A stretch of DNA of 21,117 nt from a virus. Positions 7,623 through 12,401 of the stretch are shown one piece after another; position 1 is the stretch's first letter, and the number at the start of each line of letters is the position of its first letter. The position numbers and the translations under genes were made by a program. The stretch spans positions 1 through 21,117 of IMG/VR virus record IMGVR_UViG_3300032291_000244, one strand, 5' to 3'. Under the pieces are notes generated by a model. That model was not told where the DNA came from. It saw only the letters and a list, made by a program, of their open reading frames with translations, and ran no database searches.

Positions 7623-7691
7623 CCCCTTAAAGGTGGGGGTACTAACTGCTCGTCTGCAAGCTAGGAATTTCCTTTGCACAGCTTTCCCCCC
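7623..7691 (-). promoter_or_regulatory. structured leader with two competing pairings over a Shine-Dalgarno
   Basis: Read leftward, the gap begins with six G (7691-7686) and later has five C (7639-7635), which can pair and enclose nested stems: AGCTG with CAGTT, TGCAA with TTGCA, and AGG with CCT around an AAATT loop. The same C run is followed by the Shine-Dalgarno GGGG (7626-7623) of the 107-aa gene and can pair with it instead. The two pairings exclude each other, which is the design of a translational switch. This is my hand-folding; no energy was calculated. Confidence 0.4.
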
Positions 7692-7696
7692 GTTAA

Positions 7697-7924
7697 TCAA
7701 AAATCAATGTCATCGTCTTTTGGCAGACCTTGATAATTTGATGGCTCTGGATCATTTAAAAATGCCCGTCCATCCCAATTGCGTGGCTCAACATCAATGA
7801 TTAACATTTCGCCAGCTTTGGTTTCAATGACGCTACCAATGGTGCGGTAACGGTGCTTTGTTTTACCTTCTTTGTCTGTGTAAGAACCTACAGAGGCTTT
7901 AACAATTTTAAGAGTTTTTGACAT
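7697..7924 (-). CDS. small hypothetical protein with beta/OB-like pattern, 75 aa
   Basis: I chose the ATG at 7924 (MSKTLKI), which overlaps the exonuclease stop by 17 bases, over an in-frame ATG at 7948 that would overlap further. The sequence alternates hydrophobic and charged residues (KIVKASVGSYTDKEG, HRYRTIGSVIET, EMLIIDVEP), the look of a small beta barrel, and ends in an acidic tail (PKDDDIDF), a feature also seen in single-strand DNA-binding proteins. Immediately downstream of an ERF-YqaJ pair, an SSB-like or recombination accessory role is plausible but unproven. Confidence 0.65.
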   Translation of the reverse strand: MSKTLKIVKASVGSYTDKEGKTKHRYRTIGSVIETKAGEMLIIDVEPRNWDGRAFLNDPEPSNYQGLPKDDDIDF

Positions 7925-8543
7925 TTTTAATTTCCATAAGTTGAGCAATTTTTATATCAAGTTCATTTAAGAATTTGACAATTTCTTCCTCCATTAGCCT
8001 GATATACATATTGTCCCGCGGGACACGTTTAACAAACAACTGAAGTTCCTCTGGCAGACGATTGTCAAAAGACACAAAGTCACACCAGCTACGCCCTGTG
8101 CAAGCCATTTGGAATTGCATTTGCGTGTTGTATTTGCCCGGCACAGTCTGACTTAGCAAAGTCTCAATGTGCGTGGCCGTATTAGGGCATTTGATTTCTA
8201 GCAATCCATCATCCCCAACAAGCCCGTCAGGAGAAGCCCCAGCCATGATGATTGACGGGTGAGGCACAAACCCCACTTCATCCACTAAAACATTGTGGGC
8301 GACTTCATACGACAGCCGGGCTAACGGTTCTGTTTCTGTACCCCATTGCATAGCTGAGTTTGTAAAACCCTCTGCTTTTTGGTTTGTCAGGCGTTCACAG
8401 ACCAATTGCGCCATGTAGTTTTCGCGGCTGGCGCTAAAGCCTGTTTTGGTTTTGGCAATCACATCAGCCACACGGGATGCTGTGACCTTACCAATCCGAG
8501 CCTCAAACCATGCGTCTGAGCGTTGTTCAATCAATTCAATCAT
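7908..8543 (-). CDS. YqaJ-family viral recombinase exonuclease (lambda Exo type)
   Basis: This 211-residue protein belongs to the PD-(D/E)xK nucleases that resect double-strand ends 5' to 3', giving single strands for annealing. Visible motifs are QRSDAWFEARIGKVTASRVADV (residues about 7-28), GTETEPLA (E72), ASPDGL (D106), LEIKCP (E116, K118) and YNTQMQFQMACTG (about 138-150). D106, E116 and K118 form the catalytic core. The ribosome site is AAAGGGGAAATT. The gene overlaps the ERF gene by four bases, so the pair is translationally coupled, as with lambda exo-bet. A 14-bp perfect palindrome lies inside the gene at 8012-8025. Confidence 0.93.
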   Translation of the reverse strand: MIELIEQRSDAWFEARIGKVTASRVADVIAKTKTGFSASRENYMAQLVCERLTNQKAEGFTNSAMQWGTETEPLARLSYEVAHNVLVDEVGFVPHPSIIMAGASPDGLVGDDGLLEIKCPNTATHIETLLSQTVPGKYNTQMQFQMACTGRSWCDFVSFDNRLPEELQLFVKRVPRDNMYIRLMEEEIVKFLNELDIKIAQLMEIKNVKNS

Positions 8544-9100
8544 AATTTCCCCTTTGCTTTGTCTTTAGCGGCAATCACTTTGCCTTGCCAATCTGTATTG
8601 CCATTGCAAGCGGCATAGGCGGCTTTGTAGGCGGCTTTCAAAGCGTCTTGGTCTGTTGATGCCTCAATAGCGGCCAAATGGTCTGTAAGGGCGTTTTCAT
8701 TGATGGCTGGCTTTTCAATGACTGTCTTGCGGCTGGCCGCGTTGCCATCGTCATCCTCTGGTGCTATACCGCAAGCGGCCATCAGCGATCCTCTACGGGC
8801 ATAAGTCAAAGCACTCATGTGACCTTGTGGGTCTGCTTTGCTGGCAGGGAAATGCAGAATGCCGCATTCCATCATTTCGCCTGACTCATGAACAAACATG
8901 GTTTCAACCATTACGCCATTTTCACAATCATAAGATTTCTGAATCAAGGCAATCCCGTTGTCATTGAGAGCGCCTATAACAGCCTCAACGCAAGCGGATA
9001 GGTCAGCATAGCGTGACTTGAAATGCGGGTTTGTAGAGGACTTTAAAGCAGGGCCAAAAGCCTTTTGTGCTTTGACCAATGCTGTTGCTAAGTTTTTCAT
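8540..9100 (-). CDS. erf: ERF-family single-strand annealing protein
   Basis: The 186-residue protein anneals complementary single strands during phage recombination and genome circularisation, as P22 Erf does. Family features include the N-terminal ALVKAQKAFGPALKSSTNPHFKSRYADL (residues about 7-34), NGIALIQ, and the block DPQGHMSALTYARRGSLMAACGIAPEDDDGN (about 90-120). Most relatives I recall read ALTYARRYSL, so Gly at 104 in place of an aromatic is unusual. The C-terminal third is an Ala-rich helical extension. AAGGATGAAAC provides the ribosome site. Partnered with the downstream YqaJ exonuclease. Confidence 0.92.
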   Translation of the reverse strand: MKNLATALVKAQKAFGPALKSSTNPHFKSRYADLSACVEAVIGALNDNGIALIQKSYDCENGVMVETMFVHESGEMMECGILHFPASKADPQGHMSALTYARRGSLMAACGIAPEDDDGNAASRKTVIEKPAINENALTDHLAAIEASTDQDALKAAYKAAYAACNGNTDWQGKVIAAKDKAKGKL

Positions 9101-9282
9101 GTTTCATCCTTTAAATAAGCCGTTAGGCGTTTGATTCGGTCTGAGTGATAGTCAGCCATGCGCTTTGCGTATTCTTGAGCGCTGAGAGCGTCTAACAGCT
9201 TGCGTTGGGCTTGTTCTAATTCTTTAGCCGCCAGTTCTTTAGCTGATGGCAAGCGGAAGTAATCTTTTAGTTGGTCAATCAT
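9097..9282 (-). CDS. coiled-coil hypothetical phage protein, 61 aa
   Basis: I chose the ATG at 9282 (MIDQLKDYF), behind GGCGGGGC; a longer reading from 9345 would swallow the 30-aa gene. The protein is a single charged helix with the pattern RLPSAKELAAKELEQAQRKL then AKRMADYHSDRIKRLTAYL. I recall short proteins with this S-A-x-E-L...A...L...Y-H-x-x-R-I-x-R-L layout next to recombination genes in several phages; function is unknown. The stop overlaps the ERF start by four bases. Confidence 0.75.
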   Translation of the reverse strand: MIDQLKDYFRLPSAKELAAKELEQAQRKLLDALSAQEYAKRMADYHSDRIKRLTAYLKDET

Positions 9283-9284
9283 GT

Positions 9285-9377
9285 TTAGCCCCGCCATGCC
9301 AGTAGTACGCCAATGCCGCCAAAGATAACGATGGCAAGCGCCCATTCAACAAGGGTTTGAATGATCTTAGATTTCAT
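9285..9377 (-). CDS. 30-residue single-span membrane microprotein
   Basis: The ATG at 9377 has a strong AAAGGAACAAA upstream and the frame ends in TAA at 9285-9287. Residues about 11-27 (EWALAIVIFGGIGVLLAWRG region) form one membrane span flanked by Lys at the N-terminus and Arg at the C-terminus. It overlaps the upstream gene by 11 bases and ends two bases before the next ATG, so it fills the gap exactly. This tight packing and the good ribosome site support a real gene. Function unknown; tiny membrane proteins in early phage operons can act on host membrane enzymes or exclude other phages. Confidence 0.6.
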   Translation of the reverse strand: MKSKIIQTLVEWALAIVIFGGIGVLLAWRG

Positions 9378-9639
9378 TTTGTTCCTTTAACATACGAGCG
9401 TGGTGAATCTTGGTTTCAGACATGATGTGTTGAAATTCTGATAAAGGCAGATCACAAGAAATGTCATCACCTTTTAAGTTAAAAATGAACACATCGTAGA
9501 TTTCCGCTGAGTTGTGGTCATGGGGCATATTGATTTCTGCGGGGTAGTAGTCATAGCCAACTTTGACGTTCTCAAGCGTTGTGCCATTGTCATAAGACAC
9601 AACGTCATCAAAGTAATAGTGAAGTTTGTAATCAGTCAT
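9367..9639 (-). CDS. hypothetical acidic protein, 90 aa
   Basis: The ATG at 9639 follows AAGGACACACT. The protein is Asp/Tyr-rich and starts with a beta-like segment (YKLHYYFDDVVSYDNGTTLE), then a His/Asp-rich stretch (MPHDHNSAEIYDVFIFNL) and a helical C-terminus. There are no recognisable catalytic or metal motifs beyond scattered His and Asp. It lies between an 86-aa and a 30-aa gene in the leftward operon. I do not recognise a family. Confidence 0.65.
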   Translation of the reverse strand: MTDYKLHYYFDDVVSYDNGTTLENVKVGYDYYPAEINMPHDHNSAEIYDVFIFNLKGDDISCDLPLSEFQHIMSETKIHHARMLKEQNEI

Positions 9640-9648
9640 AGTGTGTCC

Positions 9649-9909
9649 TTAAGCAAACTTATTGATCAATGCGTTTAACTTGCGAACTTGATCACGGGCA
9701 GACTTTTGAAATTCGTCACCGTTTTCGCCAATGTAATCTTCATTGTTTAAGTGACCAGCTTCATGGAAACAGCTAAGAATGTATTTAGCTTCATGCACAA
9801 TTTGTGCGTCTGTGTAATCGTTGATTTCTTTTTTATCGTCTTGAGAAATTTGCTGTAAGTTGTTAGCTAATTCGTCAATTGACATTGCTGATTTAATGAT
9901 TGAGCGCAT
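9649..9909 (-). CDS. hypothetical protein, first gene after leftward promoter P1, 86 aa
   Basis: The ATG at 9909 has AGAGGAAATCAAA upstream. The protein is helical; the C-terminal half has ILSCFHEAGHLNNEDYIGEN and SARDQVRKLNALI. The segment around FHEAGH looks like an H-E-x-x-H motif at first glance, but the spacing is H-E-A-G-H within a short helical protein with no other protease feature, so a peptidase call is not supported. As the first gene behind a strong, operator-containing promoter it should be made very early. Function unknown. Confidence 0.7.
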   Translation of the reverse strand: MRSIIKSAMSIDELANNLQQISQDDKKEINDYTDAQIVHEAKYILSCFHEAGHLNNEDYIGENGDEFQKSARDQVRKLNALINKFA

Positions 9910-9953
9910 TTTGATTTCCTCTAAAAAGACCCCATAAATTTAGGGCATGATGA
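9910..9953 (-). repeat. 5' leader copy 1 (shared with copy 2)
   Basis: Read leftward this leader runs from the -10 of P1 to the ATG at 9909: ATGCCCT, eight or so variable bases, GGGGTCTTTTT, then AGAGGAAATCAAAATG. It matches copy 2 upstream of the 56-aa gene almost base for base outside the variable part. CCC can pair with GGG across the variable bases, and a short T run follows, resembling an attenuator. Confidence 0.7.
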
Positions 9954-9983
9954 ATTATAAGTTATCTTATAAAGAAGTGTCAA
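9954..9983 (-). promoter_or_regulatory. leftward sigma70 promoter P1
   Basis: On the minus strand, TTGACA (9983-9978) and TATAAT (9959-9954) are both perfect consensus with an 18-base spacer. It drives the recombination operon from 9909 leftward. A perfect dyad lies between the two boxes and overlaps the -10, so the promoter is probably repressible. Confidence 0.85.
9955..9972. promoter_or_regulatory. operator-like dyad O1 at promoter P1
   Basis: TTATAAG-TTAT-CTTATAA is a perfect 7-base inverted repeat with a 4-base spacer. Its ATAAG-N4-CTTAT core (9957-9970) recurs at promoter P2 and over the Cro-like gene start. Position within the promoter suggests a repressor site, most simply for the neighbouring Cro-like protein. 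Confidence 0.6.
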
Positions 9984-10015
9984 CACTTTTTTTAAATATT
10001 TTTAAATTATTTTTA

Positions 10016-10035
10016 GATGGGGCTTTTGCCCCGTC
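10016..10035 (+). terminator. GC-rich stem-loop with T-rich tail on + strand
   Basis: GATGGGGC-TTTT-GCCCCGTC forms an 8-base-pair stem (one T-G pair as RNA) with a TTTT loop, followed on the + strand by TTATTTATTTGTTTTTT. That is intrinsic-terminator architecture for rightward transcription. Read leftward, just beyond the 56-aa gene, the stem has a C-A mismatch and is followed by an A-rich tract, so it is a poor terminator in the direction expected from the genes. Confidence 0.45.
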
Positions 10036-10039
10036 TTAT

Positions 10040-10210
10040 TTATTTGTTTTTTAGTGGTGAATTGGCTTTAAAGTCATAACCAATATTTTTTAATTCTTTG
10101 GTTGTTTCAGCAAGACTCATGTTGTTTACTTGTTGAACAGGGTGGCCAATGTTAAGTAAAGCCTTACGTTGAGCATTTGCCAAAGTAACCATCCAGTTGC
10201 AGTTCATCAT
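10040..10210 (-). CDS. hypothetical protein, first gene of promoter P2, 56 aa
   Basis: ATGATG at 10210/10207 follows AAGGAAATCAAA, the same ribosome site as the 86-aa gene, and lies directly behind promoter P2. The reading frame ends in TAA at 10040. The sequence (MVTLANAQRKALLNIGHPVQ, then a polar Lys/Asn-rich C-terminus) is helical at first and basic overall. No family recognised. Strong expression signals rather than similarity support it. Position equals that of lambda N, but I see no arginine-rich boxB-binding motif to call it an antiterminator. Confidence 0.65.
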   Translation of the reverse strand: MMNCNWMVTLANAQRKALLNIGHPVQQVNNMSLAETTKELKNIGYDFKANSPLKNK

Positions 10211-10254
10211 TTTGATTTCCTTAAAAGACCCCGAGAAGTTCAGGGCATGGGTGA
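10211..10254 (-). repeat. 5' leader copy 2
   Basis: The leader of the 56-aa gene reads ATGCCCT, variable bases, GGGGTCTTTT, then AAGGAAATCAAAATG, nearly identical to copy 1 about 300 bases to the left. The variable bases differ, yet CCC...GGG pairing is kept in both, which hints that the hairpin rather than its loop matters. Confidence 0.7.
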
Positions 10255-10282
10255 ATTATAAGCGGTCTTATGGGTAAGTCAA
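10255..10282 (-). promoter_or_regulatory. leftward sigma70 promoter P2
   Basis: On the minus strand TTGACT (10282-10277) and a perfect TATAAT (10260-10255) are separated by 16 bases. It should drive the 56-aa gene and possibly read on into the recombination operon. Operator-like dyad O2 lies in its spacer and overlaps the -10. Confidence 0.8.
10258..10271. promoter_or_regulatory. operator-like dyad O2 at promoter P2
   Basis: ATAAG-CGGT-CTTAT is a perfect 5-base inverted repeat with a 4-base spacer, the same core and spacing as O1, in the same position relative to the -10 box. Confidence 0.6.
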
Positions 10283-10321
10283 CAATTATTTCAAATTATT
10301 TTGTAGGTACTTTCCCTAGTG

Positions 10322-10347
10322 TTGCTTTTTTGCAAACTGTGTATAAT
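10322..10347 (+). promoter_or_regulatory. rightward promoter of the Cro-like gene
   Basis: A perfect TATAAT lies at 10342-10347. The -35 is poor: TTGCTT (10322-10327) gives only a 14-base spacer, so the promoter is weaker than P1 and P2 or needs help. The -10 ends seven bases before the ATG at 10355, so the transcript would begin at or next to the start codon. Confidence 0.55.
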
Positions 10348-10356
10348 GTGGCTTAT
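10343..10356. promoter_or_regulatory. operator-like dyad O3 over the Cro-like gene start
   Basis: ATAAT-GTGG-CTTAT matches the O1/O2 core with one changed base and identical spacing. It covers the -10 box and the first bases of the start codon, an arrangement suited to autorepression by the encoded protein. Confidence 0.5.
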
Positions 10357-10510
10357 GAATAAAAAAAAGTTTATAGCACTAGCTGGCTCACAGAGTGATC
10401 TAGCCAAACTTTTGGGGATCAAGCAACCAGCTATTTCCCAATGGAAAGCTGTGCCTATTGCGAGAATTTGGCAATTAAAATTGTTGCGTCCACATTGGTT
10501 TGTGGATTAA
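10355..10510 (+). CDS. Cro-like helix-turn-helix repressor, 51 aa
   Basis: The protein has the P22 Cro layout: a short basic start (MNKKKFIALAG), a helix-turn-helix at about residues 11-30 (SQSDLAKLLGIKQPAISQWK), then VPIARIWQLKLL and a short tail. P22 Cro shows the same Q-x-x-x-A-x-x-L-G-I-x-x-x-A-V-S-Q-W-K pattern. I chose the ATG at 10355; an in-frame ATG at 10346 lies inside the -10 box and could not be transcribed from this promoter. There is no Shine-Dalgarno, consistent with a leaderless mRNA. No CI-type repressor is encoded beside it, which is unusual for a Cro. It probably acts on dyads O1-O3. Confidence 0.82.
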   Translation: MNKKKFIALAGSQSDLAKLLGIKQPAISQWKAVPIARIWQLKLLRPHWFVD

Positions 10511-10530
10511 GATTGTTTGAAACACGGCTA

Positions 10531-10577
10531 GGCAGGGAGTAATTACCCCGCTGAAAAGAGTTCCTCCCTCTCCTGCC
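10531..10577 (+). promoter_or_regulatory. long-range stem-loop between the Cro-like and replication genes
   Basis: GGCAGG (10531-10536) pairs with CCTGCC (10572-10577), extended by GAG (10537-10539) with CTC (10568-10570) and one bulged T. The loop begins with the palindrome GTAATTAC flanked by GGG and CCC. No T run follows, so it is not a plain terminator; it may be a leader structure or protein site. Confidence 0.3.
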
Positions 10578-10613
10578 GCAGTTTCTTTTAGGGAGTGTTA
10601 AAAGGCGAGAAAA

Positions 10614-11342
10614 ATGCACTATTACAAGAGAAATCTTGGCGACTATGCCAAGAAAGCTGGACGTTTGACTATGTTGCAACACGGTGCGTACACGCTTCTT
10701 ATTGATTCGTGTTATGACCGTGAAATTTTCCCAACTTTAGATCAAGCACTTGAATGGACTTGGGCATCAACAGAAGCTGAAGTTGAGGCGGTAAAGTTTG
10801 TTTTAACAAGGTTTTTTACGCTTGATAAAGAAGGCTGTTATGTGCAAGACAGGATTCTTCAAGAGTTGTTGCATTACCATAAAAATGCAGATACAAACAA
10901 ACGAATTGCTGATGAAAGAGAAGCAAAGCGTAGAGAAAAAAGCACGAACCGTGTACCAAGCGTTAACGAAGCTACACCTAACCAAGAACCACTAACCACT
11001 AACCATAAACCAAAGAGAGAAAGCGCAACTGTCGTTGCTTGCCCTTCTGATGTTGATCAACAAATTTGGGATGATTGGAAACAGTTACGCAAAGCCAAAA
11101 AAGCGCCTGTTACAGAAACCGTGGTTAAAGGCGCAAGAAAAGAAGCCGCCAAAGCAAACATGGCGTTTAGCGATTTTCTGAGTGTATGGTGCGCTAGAGG
11201 TTCACAAGGTTTGCAAGCTGATTGGTTAAAGCCTGATGAGAAAAATTTAAGCAAAACTGGTCAAATGAATCAAAGGGTAATTTCTGGTCTTACCCGTGGT
11301 CTTATTGGAGGACAAACCAATGTCAAATTACTTGGAAACTGA
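10614..11342 (+). CDS. DUF1376-type phage replication protein, 242 aa
   Basis: The N-terminal about 90 residues (MHYYKRNLGDYAKKAGRLTM, HGAYTLLIDSCYDRE, FPT, then FFTLDKEGCYVQDRI) match the DUF1376 domain found in phage and prophage replication-initiation proteins. A charged linker follows (about 98-140), then a C-terminal helical domain (QIWDDWKQLRKAKKAPVTET ... QADWLKP), the pattern of lambda O-like or helicase-loader C-terminal parts. Five tandem 7-bp AACCANN repeats lie in the DNA encoding the linker, the same place as the iterons of lambda ori inside gene O. The next gene resembles lambda P, completing an initiator plus loader pair. Its 3' end overlaps the next gene by 23 bases. Confidence 0.8.
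   Translation: MHYYKRNLGDYAKKAGRLTMLQHGAYTLLIDSCYDREIFPTLDQALEWTWASTEAEVEAVKFVLTRFFTLDKEGCYVQDRILQELLHYHKNADTNKRIADEREAKRREKSTNRVPSVNEATPNQEPLTTNHKPKRESATVVACPSDVDQQIWDDWKQLRKAKKAPVTETVVKGARKEAAKANMAFSDFLSVWCARGSQGLQADWLKPDEKNLSKTGQMNQRVISGLTRGLIGGQTNVKLLGN
10980..11014 (+). repeat. five tandem 7-bp iterons (AACCANN), putative replication origin
   Basis: The repeat units are AACCAAG, AACCACT, AACCACT, AACCATA and AACCAAA, directly abutting. Seven is not a multiple of three, so the repeat cannot arise from a repeated peptide; it is a DNA-level pattern. It lies inside the replication gene's linker, as lambda ori iterons do in gene O. Confidence 0.55.
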
Positions 11343-11709
11343 TTTTTGCAACCAAGACGAAGGTCTTGATTACATCTTTGGCCGAATGATGGCAATTTAT
11401 GGCGCACCGTTTAATCGTCATTTTGATGGCCTTGACCCTGAGTTTGTTCGTCAAGAATGGAAGGGTCAAATTGGTAAATTCTTGACATATCGCCCAAGCA
11501 TGGATTTTGCCATTGACAAGCTGAATGAGGAATTTGTGCCAAGCGCAATTAAATTTAGAAATTTGTGCAATCAAGGCCCGGAAATTCCTGTTAAGCCTTT
11601 ACCGCAAATTGAACGCAAGTTGACCATCCATGAGCAGATTGAAAGCGACAGGATTAGGGCAGAGGCTTTGGCTAAGTTGGCTGAAATGAAAAAGCAATAC
11701 TCAAAATGA
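11320..11709 (+). CDS. lambda P-like helicase-loader-type protein, 129 aa
   Basis: I chose the ATG at 11320 with GGAGG eight bases upstream, rather than a GTG at 11296. Residues about 15-90 (YIFGRMMAIYGAPFNRHF, FVRQEWKGQIGKFL, AIDKLNEEFVPSAIKFRNLC) follow the pattern of the small lambda P/replication-P-type domain: an aromatic-rich helix, W...L, and a final P-S-x-x-x-F-x-x-L-C. The C-terminus is a charged helix (EQIESDRIRAEALAKLAEMK). Its place right after the DUF1376 gene supports a role in delivering the host helicase. At 129 residues it is shorter than lambda P (233), so it may hold only the loader core. Confidence 0.6.
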   Translation: MSNYLETDFCNQDEGLDYIFGRMMAIYGAPFNRHFDGLDPEFVRQEWKGQIGKFLTYRPSMDFAIDKLNEEFVPSAIKFRNLCNQGPEIPVKPLPQIERKLTIHEQIESDRIRAEALAKLAEMKKQYSK

Positions 11710-11942
11710 CACACCATGAAGCAACAGCAATCCTTGACCGAGCAAGAGAAGGTCAACAATTTAGCGAATTTGTCATTCTCAGAGCGCTTGAACTTACGGG
11801 AGACTTTGAAGGAAGCGGAAGCGCGGGAATGGATCAAACGTTATCGCAAGAAAATGATGGAAGAAGGCAGGGGAGAAGCCCAATACTGGTGGCAACTGAC
11901 GCTAGAGGATATTGCCAAGAAACGTGGTCAGCCAGCCGCTGA
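11706..11942 (+). CDS. overlapping frame with conserved-looking N-terminus, 78 aa (possible frameshift partner)
   Basis: An ATG at 11706 overlaps the previous stop as ATGA, the coupling used throughout this region. The first 35 residues (MTHHEATAILDRAREGQQFS, ILRALELTGDFE) resemble a family of short phage proteins I recall, with the ILDR..G and AL.LTGD motifs, and use A/T-ending codons like the neighbours. After residue 36 the sequence becomes Gly/Ser/Arg-rich and unconvincing, while the frame one base on looks coding. Either two genes overlap or one gene has a +1 frameshift near 11805. Confidence 0.45.
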   Translation: MTHHEATAILDRAREGQQFSEFVILRALELTGDFEGSGSAGMDQTLSQENDGRRQGRSPILVATDARGYCQETWSASR

Positions 11943-11985
11943 TGATCTACGCATACGCATGAACACCCAGAAAGAAAAAAAATGA
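11716..11985 (+). CDS. hypothetical basic helical protein, 89 aa
   Basis: The frame opens at an ATG at 11716 and ends in TGA overlapping the RusA start. From about residue 34 onward (AEAREWIKRYRKKMMEEGRG, YWWQLTLEDIAKKRG, AADDLRIRMN) it reads as a normal basic helical phage protein; the ending RG-x-x-AADDLR-x-R-M is familiar from small nin-region proteins. The first 30 codons end in G or C more often than local genes, and the other frame looks better there, so the true N-terminus is doubtful. Function unknown. Confidence 0.6.
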   Translation: MKQQQSLTEQEKVNNLANLSFSERLNLRETLKEAEAREWIKRYRKKMMEEGRGEAQYWWQLTLEDIAKKRGQPAADDLRIRMNTQKEKK

Positions 11986-12401
11986 TGCAAATTATGTTTA
12001 CGGTGTACGGTGAGCCAGTAGCCAAGGGAAGGCCAAGATTTTCCACAAGGGGAAAGTTTCCCGTTGCTTACACACCTGAAAAAACAAAATCCTATGAGTT
12101 TGAGGTTGGCATGATGGCTCTAGCCGCAATGGGTGGCTCAAAGCCCTTAGAAGGGGCATTAGAGGCGTTTATTTACGTTTCCTTTGCCGTTCCTGAGTCT
12201 TACTCAAAAAAACGCACAGAGGCTTGTTTAAGCGATGTTGAGAAACACACCAAAAAACCCGATTTAGATAACGTGGTCAAAGCAATATGCGATGGCATGG
12301 ACAAAATTGTCTTTTTATCGGATTCGCAAATCACATCAATTCACGCCACAAAGGTTTACGGGGAAGTGGCAAAGGTTGAAGTTTTGGTGAAGCAAGCATG
12401 A
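11982..12401 (+). CDS. rusA: RusA-family Holliday junction resolvase
   Basis: This 139-residue endonuclease cuts Holliday junctions arising in phage recombination and replication. The family motif KPDLDNVVK (residues 92-100) with D94, D96 and K100, followed by CDGMDKIVFLSDSQI (D104, D107, D114), holds the acidic catalytic and metal residues. The N-terminal block VYGEPVAKGRPRF and a C-terminal KVYGE are also typical. Overlaps the gene upstream by four bases and the NinB gene downstream by four bases, so the three are likely co-translated. Confidence 0.93.
   Translation: MMQIMFTVYGEPVAKGRPRFSTRGKFPVAYTPEKTKSYEFEVGMMALAAMGGSKPLEGALEAFIYVSFAVPESYSKKRTEACLSDVEKHTKKPDLDNVVKAICDGMDKIVFLSDSQITSIHATKVYGEVAKVEVLVKQA

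Noticed and set aside
9649-9909. HEAGH in the 86-aa protein as a zinc protease motif
   Set aside because: Metalloproteases need H-E-x-x-H in a larger fold with a third ligand; this protein is short and has none.
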